A program made the translations under genes and the position numbers. Under the pieces are notes generated by a model. The model was given only the letters and a program-made list of their open reading frames with translations, did not search any database and was not told the origin of the DNA. From Sphaerolaimus hirsutus (taxonomy: Eukaryota > Nematoda > Chromadorea > Monhysterida > Sphaerolaimidae), in NCBI GenBank assembly GCA_964036195.1, contig OZ038455.1:13471855-13535854 (forward strand): a stretch of DNA of 64,000 nt. The letters are read 5' to 3'. Shown piece after piece: positions 55,101 through 62,333 of this stretch (the first letter of the stretch is position 1; each line of letters opens with the position of its first letter).

Positions 55101-56393
55101 ACAATGGTCAGTGAATTTTTCAATATCTTTACATCACCGTCACATTACTTTCATCTTTCTCTTACTCGGCTGACATCACACTTAGTATGGAAACCTACCA
55201 TAACCCATCTGCATAATGAACCAAAACTTTTACAATTTTTCCATCACAATATTTATTTTTACTATGGAATAGATAATTATGAAATTTATTACAAGATTTT
55301 ATTCATCAAATTATGGTAGGATTCTTTCTGCACATACTTTGCAGTCATACTTTGAATACTTCAAAATGTATCAACTACTGAACCCACCAAATTTCACGCA
55401 GACTCAGCAAAACGGGGGTACGCTCACGTCGCAAGTGCGCCTGATACAGAACCTGCACAGGACGCACAGCAGCGTGGAGACGCGCATTTCCGAAGTGCTC
55501 TGGTTGCTCAGCGAGCACTCGCTGCAGGGACTCAGCAGACAGGAGAGAAGCTGGATTCTGCTACAGGTTTGTGGTCTTTGGTATTTTTTGCAGTTGCCTG
55601 TTTGGGTAGGTATGCCGGCCAGCGAGAACGCTTTACAATGAATGCTACCATATTTTGATGAATAAGGTTATATGAAAAATTGTGCACAAAATTCACCCAA
55701 AGTTGGAGCAATGTGGTCTGATGAGAAAATTTTTTTGTCTGTTCATTTATTCGAGTGGGATATGGTAGATTTCATTGTGTTTAAGGTGTGCTGTCAGTAG
55801 ACTATTGATGGGGTACAAGTTTCTCCAATTACAGACATTTTGTCTTTGAGTTTCTCTTTTAGTGAATTTCAGTCGGGTTACTATCCAGTATCTCTTCAGA
55901 ATTTTTCTCACGTTCTCTTTTGTGATCATCTTTGATTATATGATAGCATCTACATAGTGGAGAATCAGCTTTAACATACTCAGTGGTGGTAAGTTTAATA
56001 ACGAACAAGTATTGGAGACTACACCTCCCTACAATTTTGCATTTCATTACCCAGGCTAATCCATCTTCAAGTGTCTCCAATGGCTACCAGTCCCCAAAAT
56101 CTGAAACCAAGCAACAATTGTTCACGGAAGAGTACACACTTCACACAAACAATCAATATCAAGAACCTCCCATTGAAACACAATTGAACTGTGCTGAGGA
56201 TTCGAGCGTTCTGAACGAGCTTAGTTTTGAAATCGACACCGGTCTCGAAGCTTTGGCATCTCTGGGCGAGCATTTGTTGAAATTAAGGCGGAGTGTAGTG
56301 TTGGGAACAAATTCAAATACGTGCAATTTAAATCATGCGAAAAATGGCAGCGCTACAGCCGTTGTGAAGTGTGAATTCAGTGGGCTGTTGTAA
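12581..56393 (+). CDS. Kinesin-3-like motor protein gene (32 exons if each is used once)
   Basis: A plus-end-type microtubule motor with an N-terminal motor domain. ATG at 12581 has an in-frame TAA 27 bases upstream. Exons 1-5: 12581-12648, 12705-12774, 14466-14657, 15907-15992, 16072-16175. Exons 6-19 exist in two copies (separate entries). Exons 20-32: 47875-48101, 48739-48978, 49802-50020, 50090-50244, 50563-50753, 50849-51230, 52072-52229, 52626-52930, 53205-53382, 54389-54646, 54846-55106, 55402-55566, 56055-56393 (TAA). All phases match and the sum is 5172 bases, 1723 residues. P-loop GQTGSGKT at about 96-103, SSRSH at 208-212, DLAGSE at 233-238, LTWLL and MIATISPS; LTWLLRDxLGGN and HVEGLS point to kinesin-3. 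No FHA or PH domain was recognised; the tail is Ser/Thr/Asn-rich. The subfamily is uncertain. Confidence 0.9.
13058..13223. repeat. Inverted repeat with CACACTAGTTGACAC ends
   Basis: Arms 13058-13106 and 13183-13223 (cacactagttgacac... and ...gtgtcaactagtgtg) both carry an atttcggctt/aagccgaaat segment. A related copy is at 58373-58498, where a GCGCC element has inserted. Confidence 0.6.
13579..14384. mobile_element. Element with GGCACACTCAAAATTTTCA ends and GGCGGAATT units
   Basis: Inverted ends (cggcacactcaaattttcag and ttgaaaattttgagtgtgcgg) enclose many ggcggaattNaaa units. It occupies the kinesin intron before exon 3 and ends 82 bases before it. Confidence 0.6.
15002..15460. mobile_element. 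TA-flanked MITE CCGTATTTCCTCGAAATACCCCC
   Basis: TA|CCGTATTTCCTCGAAATACC at the left and TTTCGAGGAAAATACGG|TA at the right. Long G runs (9-13) sit near both ends. It lies in kinesin intron 3. Confidence 0.8.
16461..19304 (+). CDS. Kinesin exons 6-11, copy 1: second half of motor domain
   Basis: Exons 16461-16569, 16985-17065, 18099-18196, 18423-18477, 18856-18923, 19204-19304. They encode LSRVELKSDTDMQ, the switch I region (QHLSSRSHAIF), switch II (NMVDLAGSER, the Ser codon split by intron 7), INKSLATLGNVILALS, ATRYIPYRNSTLTWLLRDTL, and MIATISPSNECYAETVKTLR. The exon 11 acceptor is gtgcag at 19203; an earlier ttcag breaks the frame. The Asn of the usual NxxSSR motif is Gln here. The loop between SSRSH and DLAG is about 10 residues shorter than in KIF1-type motors. 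Confidence 0.9.
17199..17837. mobile_element. Fold-back element, ends CCAGGGGCCAGATTTAATTC (copy 1, kinesin intron 7)
   Basis: A 639-bp near-palindrome: arms of about 290 bp from CCAGGGGCCAGATTTAATTC to its inverse at 17837. The same element is in copy 2 at 33814-34462. Confidence 0.8.
19918..31281 (+). CDS. Kinesin exons 12-19, copy 1: neck and proximal tail
   Basis: Exons 19918-20012, 21668-21745, 21829-21926, 25811-25996, 27994-28164, 28468-28584, 30656-30823, 31133-31281, all phase-consistent. Exon 12 has a short heptad-like helix (VKLQERIKQL), exon 13 a Cys cluster (ACKRCRC), exon 14 an Arg/Ser-rich stretch (RHSRSCNTSPSLAHSRKSP), exon 15 a Ser/Cys-rich segment, then EHLEHKLKVLQCVTELQRRR, exon 16 LQSQLGHLEHSLLQL, exon 17 a basic ARKKKKPSS, exon 18 an acidic then alanine-rich segment, exon 19 KFTWITDEAN. 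No known domain was recognised. For exon 13 two reading frames are open; phase decides. Confidence 0.75.
20080..20317. mobile_element. TA-flanked MITE (copy 1 intron 12)
   Basis: Starts CCGTGTTTCCTCGAAATACC and ends CAAGGAAATACGG, flanked by TA. The matching element in copy 2 is 37264-37504. Confidence 0.7.
21951..22130. mobile_element. CCGTATATCCTCGAATAAC-type MITE (copy 1)
   Basis: Ends ACCGTATATCCTCGAATAAC and TTATTCAAGGATATACGGT, interior GAGTTATTNAAGG units. The copy-2 counterpart is 39154-39334. Confidence 0.7.
22406..23318. mobile_element. GATATC-rich hAT-like element, copy 1 only
   Basis: Ends TAGCGTTGGGACGATAT and ATATTGTCCCAACCCTA, flanked by CCCAGGGA (22398-22405) and CCCGGGGA (23319-23326). 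Full of TCGATATCGATATTCGATAT units at both ends, with a nested palindrome (22652-22894, gagaagtgaaatggcaaa...). Confidence 0.75.
22652..22894. repeat. Hairpin repeat nested in 22406-23318
   Basis: Arms caggggccagttccgcaaaatgagaagtg and its inverse ...cacttctcattttgcgg...ggaactggcacctg, rich in GAAGTGAAATG units. Confidence 0.65.
23721..25409. mobile_element. CAACGATGG hAT-like element, copy 1
   Basis: Begins CAACGATGGGTAAGTTCTC and ends TTTTTTGCCATCGTTG. Flanks GTGATAAT (23713-23720) and GTTATAAT (25410-25417); in the copy-2 counterpart both flanks are GTTATAA[TC]. The interior has TTTTGAGTTTTTCA units and no transposase. Contains the small element at 24254. Confidence 0.75.
24254..24419. 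mobile_element. CATAGGCGGCG hAT-like element, copy 1 only
   Basis: 166 bp, ends CATAGGCGGCGTAAG and CTTGCGTAGCCTATG, perfect 8-bp duplication GTATGGAT (24246-24253, 24420-24427). The empty site in copy 2 is one GTATGGAT at 40957-40964. A larger relative is at 62334-62696. Confidence 0.85.
28632..30252. mobile_element. CAACGATGG hAT-like element with a second element nested in its end, copy 1 only
   Basis: CAACGATGGTCAAAACAC begins at 28632; CCATCGTTG ends at 29464. The 8-bp duplication GCCACACT is at 28624-28631 and 30253-30260. Between the right end and its duplication lies a later insertion (29468-30247). Copy 2 has one GCCACACT at 46182-46189. Confidence 0.85.
29468..30247. mobile_element. 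TAGGGTTCAAACGATAT hAT-like element, GATATC-rich, nested
   Basis: 780 bp, ends TAGGGTTCAAACGATATGAC and GATATATCGTTTGAACCCTA, perfect 8-bp duplication CGTTGGCC (29460-29467, 30248-30255). Confidence 0.88.
31872..32123. mobile_element. TA-flanked MITE cut off by the N gap
   Basis: Begins TA|CCGTATTTCCTCGAAATACC in reverse orientation to 15002 and continues with its conserved interior (ccgcagtttgtg-like, gttagaacagtgtttatacc). Absent at the same point in copy 2 (about 47776). Confidence 0.75.
32124..32323. other. Assembly gap (200 N)
   Basis: Exactly 200 unknown bases, a round number typical of a scaffold join of unknown size. It lies between the two copies of the duplicated block. Confidence 0.98.
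32324..32939. other. Sequence between gap and copy 2, no gene seen
   Basis: Holds repeated agtgatggaaaagcgccatggcgc units (relatives of the GCGCC element), a ggggggg run and many gcacaaa/tttgtgcg units. It has no counterpart in the same place left of copy 1 except a short tatgggggg stretch. Confidence 0.5.
33077..36395 (+). CDS. Kinesin exons 6-11, copy 2: second half of motor domain
   Basis: Exons 33077-33185, 33600-33680, 35179-35276, 35516-35570, 35948-36015, 36295-36395. Lengths, phases and splice sites are the same as in copy 1. The only coding change noted is DYIFE to DSIFE at the end of exon 11. All motor motifs are intact. Exon 6 must be entered from a phase-1 donor, which exon 5 (16175) provides and copy-1 exon 19 (31281) does not. 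Confidence 0.88.
33814..34462. mobile_element. Fold-back element CCAGGGGCCAGATTTAATTC (copy 2)
   Basis: Allele or duplicate of 17199-17837, in the same intron position, with small indels. Confidence 0.8.
34619..35067. mobile_element. CAGGGCCGTATCCAGG hAT-like element, copy 2 only
   Basis: 449 bp, ends CAGGGCCGTATCCAGG and CCTGGATACGTCCCTG, duplication GGCACTAT (34611-34618, 35068-35075). Empty site in copy 1 at 17988-17995. C and G runs near both ends; a GCGCC unit is nested at about 34880-34960. Confidence 0.88.
36776..36901. mobile_element. Short TAGGGTTCAAACGATAT element, copy 2 only
   Basis: 126 bp with the same ends as 29468-30247 and duplication CAATAGGG (36768-36775, 36902-36909). 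Copy 1 has the empty site CAGTAGGG at 19718-19725. Confidence 0.88.
37102..47212 (+). CDS. Kinesin exons 12-19, copy 2: neck and proximal tail
   Basis: Exons 37102-37196, 38871-38948, 39032-39129, 43183-43368, 45552-45722, 46026-46142, 46587-46754, 47064-47212. Every exon has the same length as in copy 1; coding differences are Arg to Lys in exon 13 (GACKKCRC) and Ala to Val in exon 19. The C run in the exon 16 acceptor is about 15 long here and about 18 in copy 1. Exon 19 ends phase 0 and joins exon 20 at 47875. Confidence 0.75.
37264..37504. mobile_element. TA-flanked MITE (copy 2 intron 12)
   Basis: Counterpart of 20080-20317 with a longer G run. Confidence 0.7.
39154..39334. mobile_element. 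CCGTATATCCTCGAATAAC-type MITE (copy 2)
   Basis: Counterpart of 21951-22130, with nearly the same sequence. Confidence 0.7.
39508..39622. mobile_element. Intact short MITE (copy 2)
   Basis: 115-bp uninterrupted counterpart of the split copy-1 element; serves as the empty site for the insertion at 22406. Confidence 0.75.
39931..40286. mobile_element. TA-flanked MITE, copy 2 only
   Basis: TA|CCGTATTACCTCGAATTATCC ... TTTCGAGGTAATACGG|TA, absent from copy 1 near 23650 (gcagttattatgtcaatag). Confidence 0.8.
40610..40854. mobile_element. TA-flanked MITE, copy 2 only
   Basis: CCGTATTTCCTCGAAATACC ... TATTTCGAGGAAATACGG inserted in cttatagttta^tatacg, which is uninterrupted in copy 1 near 23970. 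It lies inside the CAACGATGG element. Confidence 0.8.
41724..42555. mobile_element. CAGGGTTGG hAT-like element, A/T-rich, copy 2 only
   Basis: 832 bp of AAAATAAAAT and TTTAGTAAAATT units, ends CAGGGTTGGCAAAA and ACTAAAACCAACCATG, perfect duplication CTCACATT (41716-41723, 42556-42563). Empty site CTCGCATT in copy 1 at 25197-25204. Confidence 0.88.
43424..43617. mobile_element. TA-flanked MITE, copy 2 only
   Basis: CCGTATTTGCTCGAATTACC ... TTTCGGGGAAATATGG, flanked by TA. Absent from copy 1 near 26050. Follows exon 15 by 55 bases. Confidence 0.7.
47875..50753 (+). CDS. Kinesin exons 20-24: middle tail
   Basis: Exons 47875-48101, 48739-48978, 49802-50020, 50090-50244, 50563-50753. The first exon stays open to a TAA-like frame end at 48132, but a donor ATTCG|gttggt at 48101 gives phase 2 and fits the next three exons exactly. 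Segments: RMLSPKNVDQIKPEMDKM, then a Thr/Ser/Gly-rich exon, a basic helix KLLREHAEMARYRHRSSSS, and acidic Ser-rich exons (ESHSPTEDIIPEL). No domain was recognised. If 48132 were the true stop, the later exons would be a separate gene lacking a start. Confidence 0.7.
49052..49603. mobile_element. Fold-back element CAGGGGTGGGCATCTTCAG in kinesin intron 21
   Basis: 552 bp with inverted arms of about 180 bp (cagggtgggcatcttcagttaccgctgg type ends), flanked by TA on both sides. CAGGGGTGGGC is hAT-like, but no 8-bp duplication is visible. Confidence 0.75.
50849..53382 (+). CDS. Kinesin exons 25-28: Ser/Thr-rich distal tail
   Basis: Exons 50849-51230 (382 bp, the largest; SPSISTSSSEHQQ, then VTVYQKFLEASDIAKDAANG), 52072-52229 (DDVFLSPWND), 52626-52930 (ELYSILEKCQSTLQQDEE, then SLDLSWDNPKVPLARAFSKS) and 53205-53382 (VHIHNKRVEGIDFGHFDSSS). 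Phases are consistent. A GCGCC-rich transposon (51367-51705) and MITE debris lie in intron 25. Function unknown. Confidence 0.7.
51367..51705. mobile_element. GCGCC-rich hAT-like element, TSD AAGACGAG
   Basis: 339 bp, begins TAGTGATGTGAAAAGCGCC and ends GGCGCTTTTACATCATTA, with a perfect 8-bp duplication AAGACGAG (51359-51366, 51706-51713). The interior is nested GCGCCAAGCGCC palindromes. Confidence 0.88.
53693..54144. mobile_element. Full-length TA-flanked MITE in kinesin intron 28
   Basis: 452 bp, TA|CCGTATTTCCTCGAAATACC ... TATTTCGAGGAAATACGG|TA. It has G runs of 7-12 near both ends and a conserved 250-bp interior with gtacgcagacgtcgaaaaatgc. Best reference copy of the family in this window. 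Confidence 0.85.
54389..56393 (+). CDS. Kinesin exons 29-32: C-terminal tail
   Basis: Exons 54389-54646 (IKERRVSWGDLHHGKPLEV, SYGSPLKPIIKNSGSSDEG, both with likely phosphorylation sites), 54846-55106 (QLYRVKRLYDDLRILVDERK, helical), 55402-55566 (RISEVLWLLSEHSLQGLSRQ) and 56055-56393 (DTGLEALASLGEHLLKLRRS; stop TAA at 56391). All introns here are phase 0. The helical stretches could pair in a coiled coil or bind cargo; this is inference. Confidence 0.75.
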
Positions 56394-56718
56394 CATCGAA
56401 TGATTTTAATGTTGTTGTTTTTTAGAAATTCTAATTGTGTGCTGTTGCGCATCTGCTAGTTCACGGTTGGTGCCATATTTCTTCACATTTTGTGTATTAC
56501 TATAGTTATTTTTTTGACATTTTACTGATCTTATGCTTCTTTCTAGTCAAATATTTCGCATGGCTCAAGCTCCATTGAATCTCATTGATACAAAAATACT
56601 CATTCATTTTATTTTCTATGCATTGTATCCAAATAATTTCAAGTTGTGTACATAGCTAAGCTACATACCACCCATACATAGCTCAGTGAGTAAAGTATTT
56701 GCCCTCAGCAAAACAAAA

Positions 56719-56807
56719 TTTTCTCGAAATACCCCCGGGGGGTGATTGTTTCATAGTGGTCCCGAGAGGGGGGGGTCAAACGAGGGGGGTATTTCGAGGA
56801 AATACGG
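56719..56807. mobile_element. Short, left-truncated TA-type MITE
   Basis: tctcgaaatacccccgggg ... gtatttcgaggaaatacgg|TA downstream of the kinesin stop. Confidence 0.65.
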
Positions 56808-58010
56808 TACTGAAAAGCCAAGAGAATTGCCACGATAAGTAACAATGGTTTACCTTATTATCACGGTTTTAATGGTTTGGTCAAACTCATACATCTATGC
56901 AGGTGTGAATTCATACAACTATTTTAAAACGAGCTTCAATTTAAAAATATTTCGGTCATTTCAAAAAAATTATCTATTTACAATATTCTGGATGTGTATG
57001 CTAACTAAGCGCGTGCGTGGGTTTATTTCACAAATTATAAATTAGATTCCGCTTTGATCACCCACAACACTTTCTTATTTTGTCAGTGATAAATACACAC
57101 TAACATCGGGATCAGTGCGTCCACAGCGGTATCCGCAGAGTTGCAAAAATCTATACACGTCTACCCAGAATACATGGTATTCCAGGTTCCAGAATACTTA
57201 CACCGTCTAAAAATTCAACACAAAAACAGAAACAGAGAAACCCTAAAAATCGTTTGAAAAAAAAGTCTTCTATTTATTGCTATTGCATTTGTAAATAGTG
57301 GCTGAAAGAACATGCGTTTGTGAAAATTCGCCAAGCAAGCAAGTACCTCAATCCGCAAGCGTTCTTTATTCCGCACTAAATACATTCTTTGCTTGAATAT
57401 GGTGACTCTATTTCCACAACATTCAGTCACATCAGTTCACCAACATCCACTGAACAATAGGACAAACAGATTGCTTTACATACCTAAGCTATGTTATAGG
57501 TAGTTTGATGTGAAGCATAAGTCATAAAAACGGATACAATTAAGAAATTGTGAAATTGTGGAAATTACAGCTTTTTCTGATGTTCTGAATCTGATGGGGG
57601 TCACTTCAATTTTTTTTACATTTCCAAGTAGGTAGGTATTTAAACATTTTTCATGTTTTAGTATCAATGGTGAAAATTGAGAAACGAAATTAAGAAATCG
57701 TTTACATTTTTCAAATATACCAGCATTTATTTTGACAATTCTGTGTATCCGAACGGTGGATAAGGTGTTTTATCGAGAGTGATTTCGTTTAATAAATTCC
57801 AATTTTTATCGACACAATCCTTGCGTGCAGTTTGGCTGGTTTCGAATTTCGTACCTTGTAATATTTTTCATGATACCAACGCGAAAAAAAATGCATGACA
57901 TTGCAATCATCATCGCATCGCAAAAATTTTGATACTCACAAAACAGAAAACAATGCAATCTATTGCACTGGCATTATCACATAACCGTGCCTCTGTATGA
58001 TATGTATTCT

Positions 58011-58205
58011 GTGGGCACTCGCGGACTCTGTAAAAAGCTCTGCAAAATGTTGAATAACGTGCAAAGTGTCAAAAGTCATGGAAAATGCCCTGCAAAATGG
58101 CCACTCGGTTGCCATATTGCAGGGCATTTTCCATGACTTTTGACACTTTGCATGACATTTGACATTTTACAGGGCTTCTTGCAGGATCTGGGATTGTCAC
58201 CTGGG
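58011..58205. repeat. Hairpin repeat, CATGACTTTTGACACTTTG family
   Basis: Inverted arms (gtgcaaagtgtcaaaagtcatggaaaatgccctgcaaaatgg and its complement) around 58111. A second hairpin of the family is at 60580-60750. Confidence 0.65.
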
Positions 58206-58498
58206 CAGACTCTTCTTACTGGGCCTGTATCACAAATCCTCCAATCCTTTCTGTTTTCGGCTTTCTTACATTGAAGCTTCCAGAAGCAGTGTTTTCATTG
58301 CTGAGAAAAACATGGCGTGATGAGAGAAAATGTATGTTTTATATAGGTATCTAAATAAAAATATTGATTGCCCACACACTAGTTGACACGTGTGTCAACT
58401 GGCCTGTGTCACTTCAGATTTCGGCGTGGTAAGTAAGTGCATTGAAAAATCGCTCTGCGACATGCTGAAGCCGAAATTTGAGTTGACACAGACCAGAC

Positions 58499-58806
58499 TA
58501 GTGATGTGAAAAGCGCCAGAACTTTGGCAACAAGCGCCAAAAGCGCCATGGCGCTTTTCCGACTCCTAGCGCCAAGCGATAGAAGCGCCATGGCGCTTTT
58601 TGCTTTGGCGCTAGTGCAAAGCGCCAGCACCAAACATTTTTTTCCTGGCGCCGGTCAAAAAAAGCGCCAAGCGCCAAAAGCGCCATGACGCTTTTCATGG
58701 GCATGGCAACAAGCGCCAATGGCGCCACAGCAAAATAGAGCCAAGTGCCAAAGTGCCAGGACGCTTTTTGCTTTGGCGCTGGCGCCGTGGCGCTTTTACA
58801 TCACTA
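58499..58806. mobile_element. GCGCC-rich hAT-like element, TSD GACC[AG]GAC
   Basis: 308 bp, TAGTGATGTGAAAAGCGCC ... GGCGCTTTTACATCACTA; flanks GACCAGAC (58491-58498) and GACCGGAC (58807-58814), 7 of 8 matching. Inserted in a repeat related to 13058-13223. Confidence 0.8.
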
Positions 58807-59219
58807 GACCGGACACAGATGTCAGTCAGTGTGTACAGTAAGGTAAATAGTACTGTTAAGTAAAACACAGTCGTTTGACTGTAGGTAATAAACTCACACT
58901 GTGAATGCGTTTCGCTGCACTGAAAGGGGTAAACCAGTTTGTGGAGGTAGCTGGAACCCTGCACTATTACCCCAATTTCCGACTTGTAGTTGTGGTGTTG
59001 CCAGCGGATTTCTCGGTGCCCGTGCCGACTGAAATTTCATGATGAATGTAAATACCTAGTTTAGTACAGATAACGATGTATTTAACGACTTCAAAACGGA
59101 CAAAGCGGCAGTAAAAAAAGTTTAGGTATAATTAAAGACATTGTGCGAGCAAAATACACCATGCATGCTCCAGTCATACAGTTATACTTTAAGACCCTAT
59201 GTACTTCAATCCCACCCAA

Positions 59220-61861
59220 TTAGTGACACAGAAAACTGCCTGTAACCTGGCAATCAGCCAACTGCGGAGCAATTTGGCACCACAAATGTGACAAAACCTT
59301 GCCAATCCTCCCCGTGGTTGTCGCAGCGGGTGGCACGTCGGTAGTTGATTGCCTTCGCGCATTTCTTACCACAGTTGGACGTGCAGTAGAAATCGCGAGG
59401 TTTTGACTGCGCGTTAGAGTTGGGTGGAAAATTGGTTTGTGAGCTGCCAAATTGTATTTACCTGTCAAAAGCGCACTTTCTGATTATTTCACCCAAAAAG
59501 AGACGTAATTTCTGGCATAAACGAACCCTATGCTTCCCTCGACCGCTTGATTATTACCTCCGGCCGGTATTCTAGTCGGCTGCACAATGCTCCCAGCTTG
59601 TATTCTTCTTTGGCACTCCGCCAACGTGGGAAGCTTGGGGCACCAGAATGCTAGCCAAGCTTCTACAGGGTCTTCAGTACTGATAGTTGTAGTTGTTGCG
59701 GCTTCCACTTCAGATACACGTCTAGGCTCCAAAACCTTTGTGATTTTGGTGCTGGTTCTGGCATTTGGAACCTGACGCTGAAATGGTTCATTTTGCATGA
59801 TTTTTTTGGCTTAAATGGTTGATTTGGTCGTGGCGGGCATACGGTGTTGCTTTTGAAAAATTTAACACCATTTTGAGGTAAAGTAGAAAAGTTATAATAC
59901 AAAAAAAAACATTTTCGAACTGTCAGATAACACGACGCAAATCTGTCAGCACAATGAACGGAATAATGTAAAAAATGATCCGAATTATGGCGCCACAAAA
60001 GCTAGTTTTCATGGTTCCAATTTGAAAACTCGACCGAAATTTTGTCGGTCTCCTTAAACAGTAGTTCATGGACTGATCATTTCTGTAAACTAATCATTGC
60101 ATCCTGATACCAGTGCGCTAAGCTTAAGCCATCAATTGCAGGATGGTGGGAGGGAAGCGTCAATCAGTTTTAGCGTCACCATTCAGTTTTTTAGTGAGTT
60201 TTCAAATTGGGATCATGAAAACTAGCCTGTGTGGCCACAATCGACCGCCAGTTAAATGTTCAGGCTTTCGCAACAGTCACTGTGCCCACATGTTTAGCCA
60301 TCGCTTTTTGTGCTGGCCGGATGGAATAGAAACACACCCTTGTGCCACCAACGACTCCACTTTCATCGACATTTCTGTCGCGGCCACGATTAGCTCGTTT
60401 TCTCGCGACAACCCTAGTTTCTACGGGTCTGCTTCGCGTCGTCCGTGAAGTGCTCGCAGGTGTTGCCAATGGAAGTTTTGTGGTCAACTGAACTGTCTCG
60501 AGTACTTCAACCGAACTCAGTTCGACTTGAGTGGAACGGTCGCTCGGTTTTTTCGGTGCTTTGGTGGTTTCTTTTGTAGGCGCTGTGGGCACTCCCGGAC
60601 CCTGTAAAATGTCCTGTAAAATGTCATCCAAAGTGTCAAAAGTCAAGTAAAATGCCCTTTCAGTCAGGGCATTTTACATGACTTTTGACACTTTGCATGA
60701 CATTTTACATTTCACAGGGCATTTTACAGGGTCTGGAGTTGGCACCTGCAGTCAGTGCATTCGCGCCAGTGCGGGGATCGAGTTCCAGGCCGATAAGACC
60801 GCTGATATAATCGCCACCGACATACTCATCATATTCGTCTGATTCTATCGACGCGGATTGGTGGATCTGCATGTGCAAATAGATTTGTTTCAATTAATCA
60901 AGTTTTGTCAAGGATGATTACGTTATGGTCCAGGTATAGATGGCAAACCATCTGGAAAAAGTGTTTACAAAATTGTCTTTCTTTTCAAAAAAAGTTGTTT
61001 TATAGTTTCTGAAAAATTTCCAAAAATAGTTTGAGAATTCTCTAATTTTTCCGCTAGATGATTGCTTTTTCAAATTTTTCTGACCACTTCTGAATACATG
61101 TTCTATCTTCTGGTTCTAAACATTTTGCAGGACTTAGAAGTTGTAATCGAAGATACCTAGATTTTGTTTTTCGCAAGAAATAGACACATGTAAAAGTGCA
61201 GGTTTTATCTTCTGTTTTCGTACTTCACATTTCAATTTTCGTTAGATCCAAGTGAACTAAAAGGGTATCTATGATGCAGTTTTACTTGTATCTCATTTCA
61301 ACGCCAGTAGTCTATGAAAAAGTGATGTTAAATGAAAGTAGCCACACAACAAGCGAACGCACCACCTCAGCAGTTTCCGCAGAATTTGGATCACCAAGTC
61401 GCTTGATCAAACCATCATTTTCCAGCTCCTCTCGCAGCGTCGCGCCCCATGGGTTTACCCAAATCGGCTGTGTTTCAAAGGTAGAAATATATCGTGGGTG
61501 CAGGTTGTGAAACATAAGGTTGAGCTAGCGATTGAATACGCCCTGAAATGGCGCCTTCAAATGGCGCCAGCGCCATGGCGCCATTTCTATCACTAGGCAT
61601 TTGAACTACCCAAAGAATACCCAAACGAAGAATTGTTACCCTTCAGCCATTCTTAATCAAATAATTGGTACAGTATTTATCCCAAACATCAATCGCCCGT
61701 ATATTCACTCAGAATTTTTTGACATACAGATTTTTGGGGGCGGCTGATTATCTTGTAAACAGATCAAACAGCTAAAAAGCGACTTTATTCAAATTTACCT
61801 GGGAATCGATGTTGGTCACCAAAGCACAAAGAAGGCAAAATGAATGATACAAAGTTTTCAT
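59220..61861 (-). CDS. Unknown secreted Thr-rich protein with two WC-x4-P-x-LA-x-CQ motifs (6 exons, 328 aa)
   Basis: Exons in transcript order: 61861-61799, 61467-61366, 60866-60746, 60582-60338, 59771-59558, 59461-59220 (stop TAA). Phases match and the sum is 987 bases. Exon 1 is a signal peptide (MKTLYHSFCLLCALV, cleavage likely near TNIDSQ). Exon 2 has WVNPWGATLREELENDGL, exon 3 an acidic patch (ESDEYDEYVGGDY), exon 4 Thr-rich then basic (RVVARKRANRGRDR), exon 5 AFWCPKLPTLAECQRR, exon 6 a Thr-rich linker and HLWCQIAPQLADCQVTG, ending SFLCH. The two WC...CQ motifs look like repeats of one small module. No known family was recognised; an extracellular matrix, mucus or peptide-precursor role is speculative. 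Exon 6 can be read in another long frame, but phase and the motif repeat favour this one. Confidence 0.65.
60580..60750. repeat. Hairpin repeat in an intron of the secreted-protein gene
   Basis: Arms gaccctgtaaaatgtcctgtaaaatgtc... and ...gacattttacatttcacagggcattttacagggtc. It fills the intron between exons 3 and 4, so that both splice sites touch its ends. Confidence 0.65.
61799..61861 (-). CDS. Signal-peptide exon of the secreted protein
   Basis: ATG (context AAGAAAATGA) followed by a basic residue, a hydrophobic core FCLLCALV and a polar end; donor CCCAG|gtaaat, phase 0, fits exon 2. Confidence 0.65.
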
Positions 61862-62333
61862 TTTCTTGAATTTCTTGGCAGATTTCTGGTAGACAGAGCG
61901 GGGAACAGGCTACTGGTAAATAAAAAGGACACTCGTGTTGTAAATAACACACTTCTAACAAGCATCATTGTACATCATTACAATAAATTTTTGAATTAGC
62001 TGACTGTCGAATTATATAAAAACGTTTGTTTTCAATGTTCCGTTCAGTACACATGCGTGGAAAACGTAGTTTGCTGTATAACAGCTTTGGGAAAGTTATT
62101 CAAGATCGTACGGTAGTCTGTAGCGCGTACAACAGATCATTAATTAGCAAGTGCATTGTTTCACGACAAGAATCAAGAATTATGCTGCGCATGCACGCAG
62201 ATTTCATGAGAATTGGATGCATGACAACTGGTGATGTAATGGCGCCATGGCGCTATTCTTTGCTCGCGACATTTGGAGCTCAGAGCCATTGTTTTCCATG
62301 GCGCCAAGATAAATACTTCCAGGCATAGGCGGC

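Larger units (their letters stand above)
56394..59219. other. Region between kinesin and the secreted-protein gene
   Basis: Apart from the MITE at 56719, the hairpin at 58011-58205 and the GCGCC element at 58499, I see no exon, RNA gene or convincing polyA signal. The two genes converge here. Confidence 0.4.

Noticed and set aside
59238-59408. Alternative minus-strand frame with FYCTSNCGKKCAK
   Set aside because: Cys-rich and attractive, but not in phase with the preceding exon; the chosen frame repeats the WC...CQ motif of exon 5.
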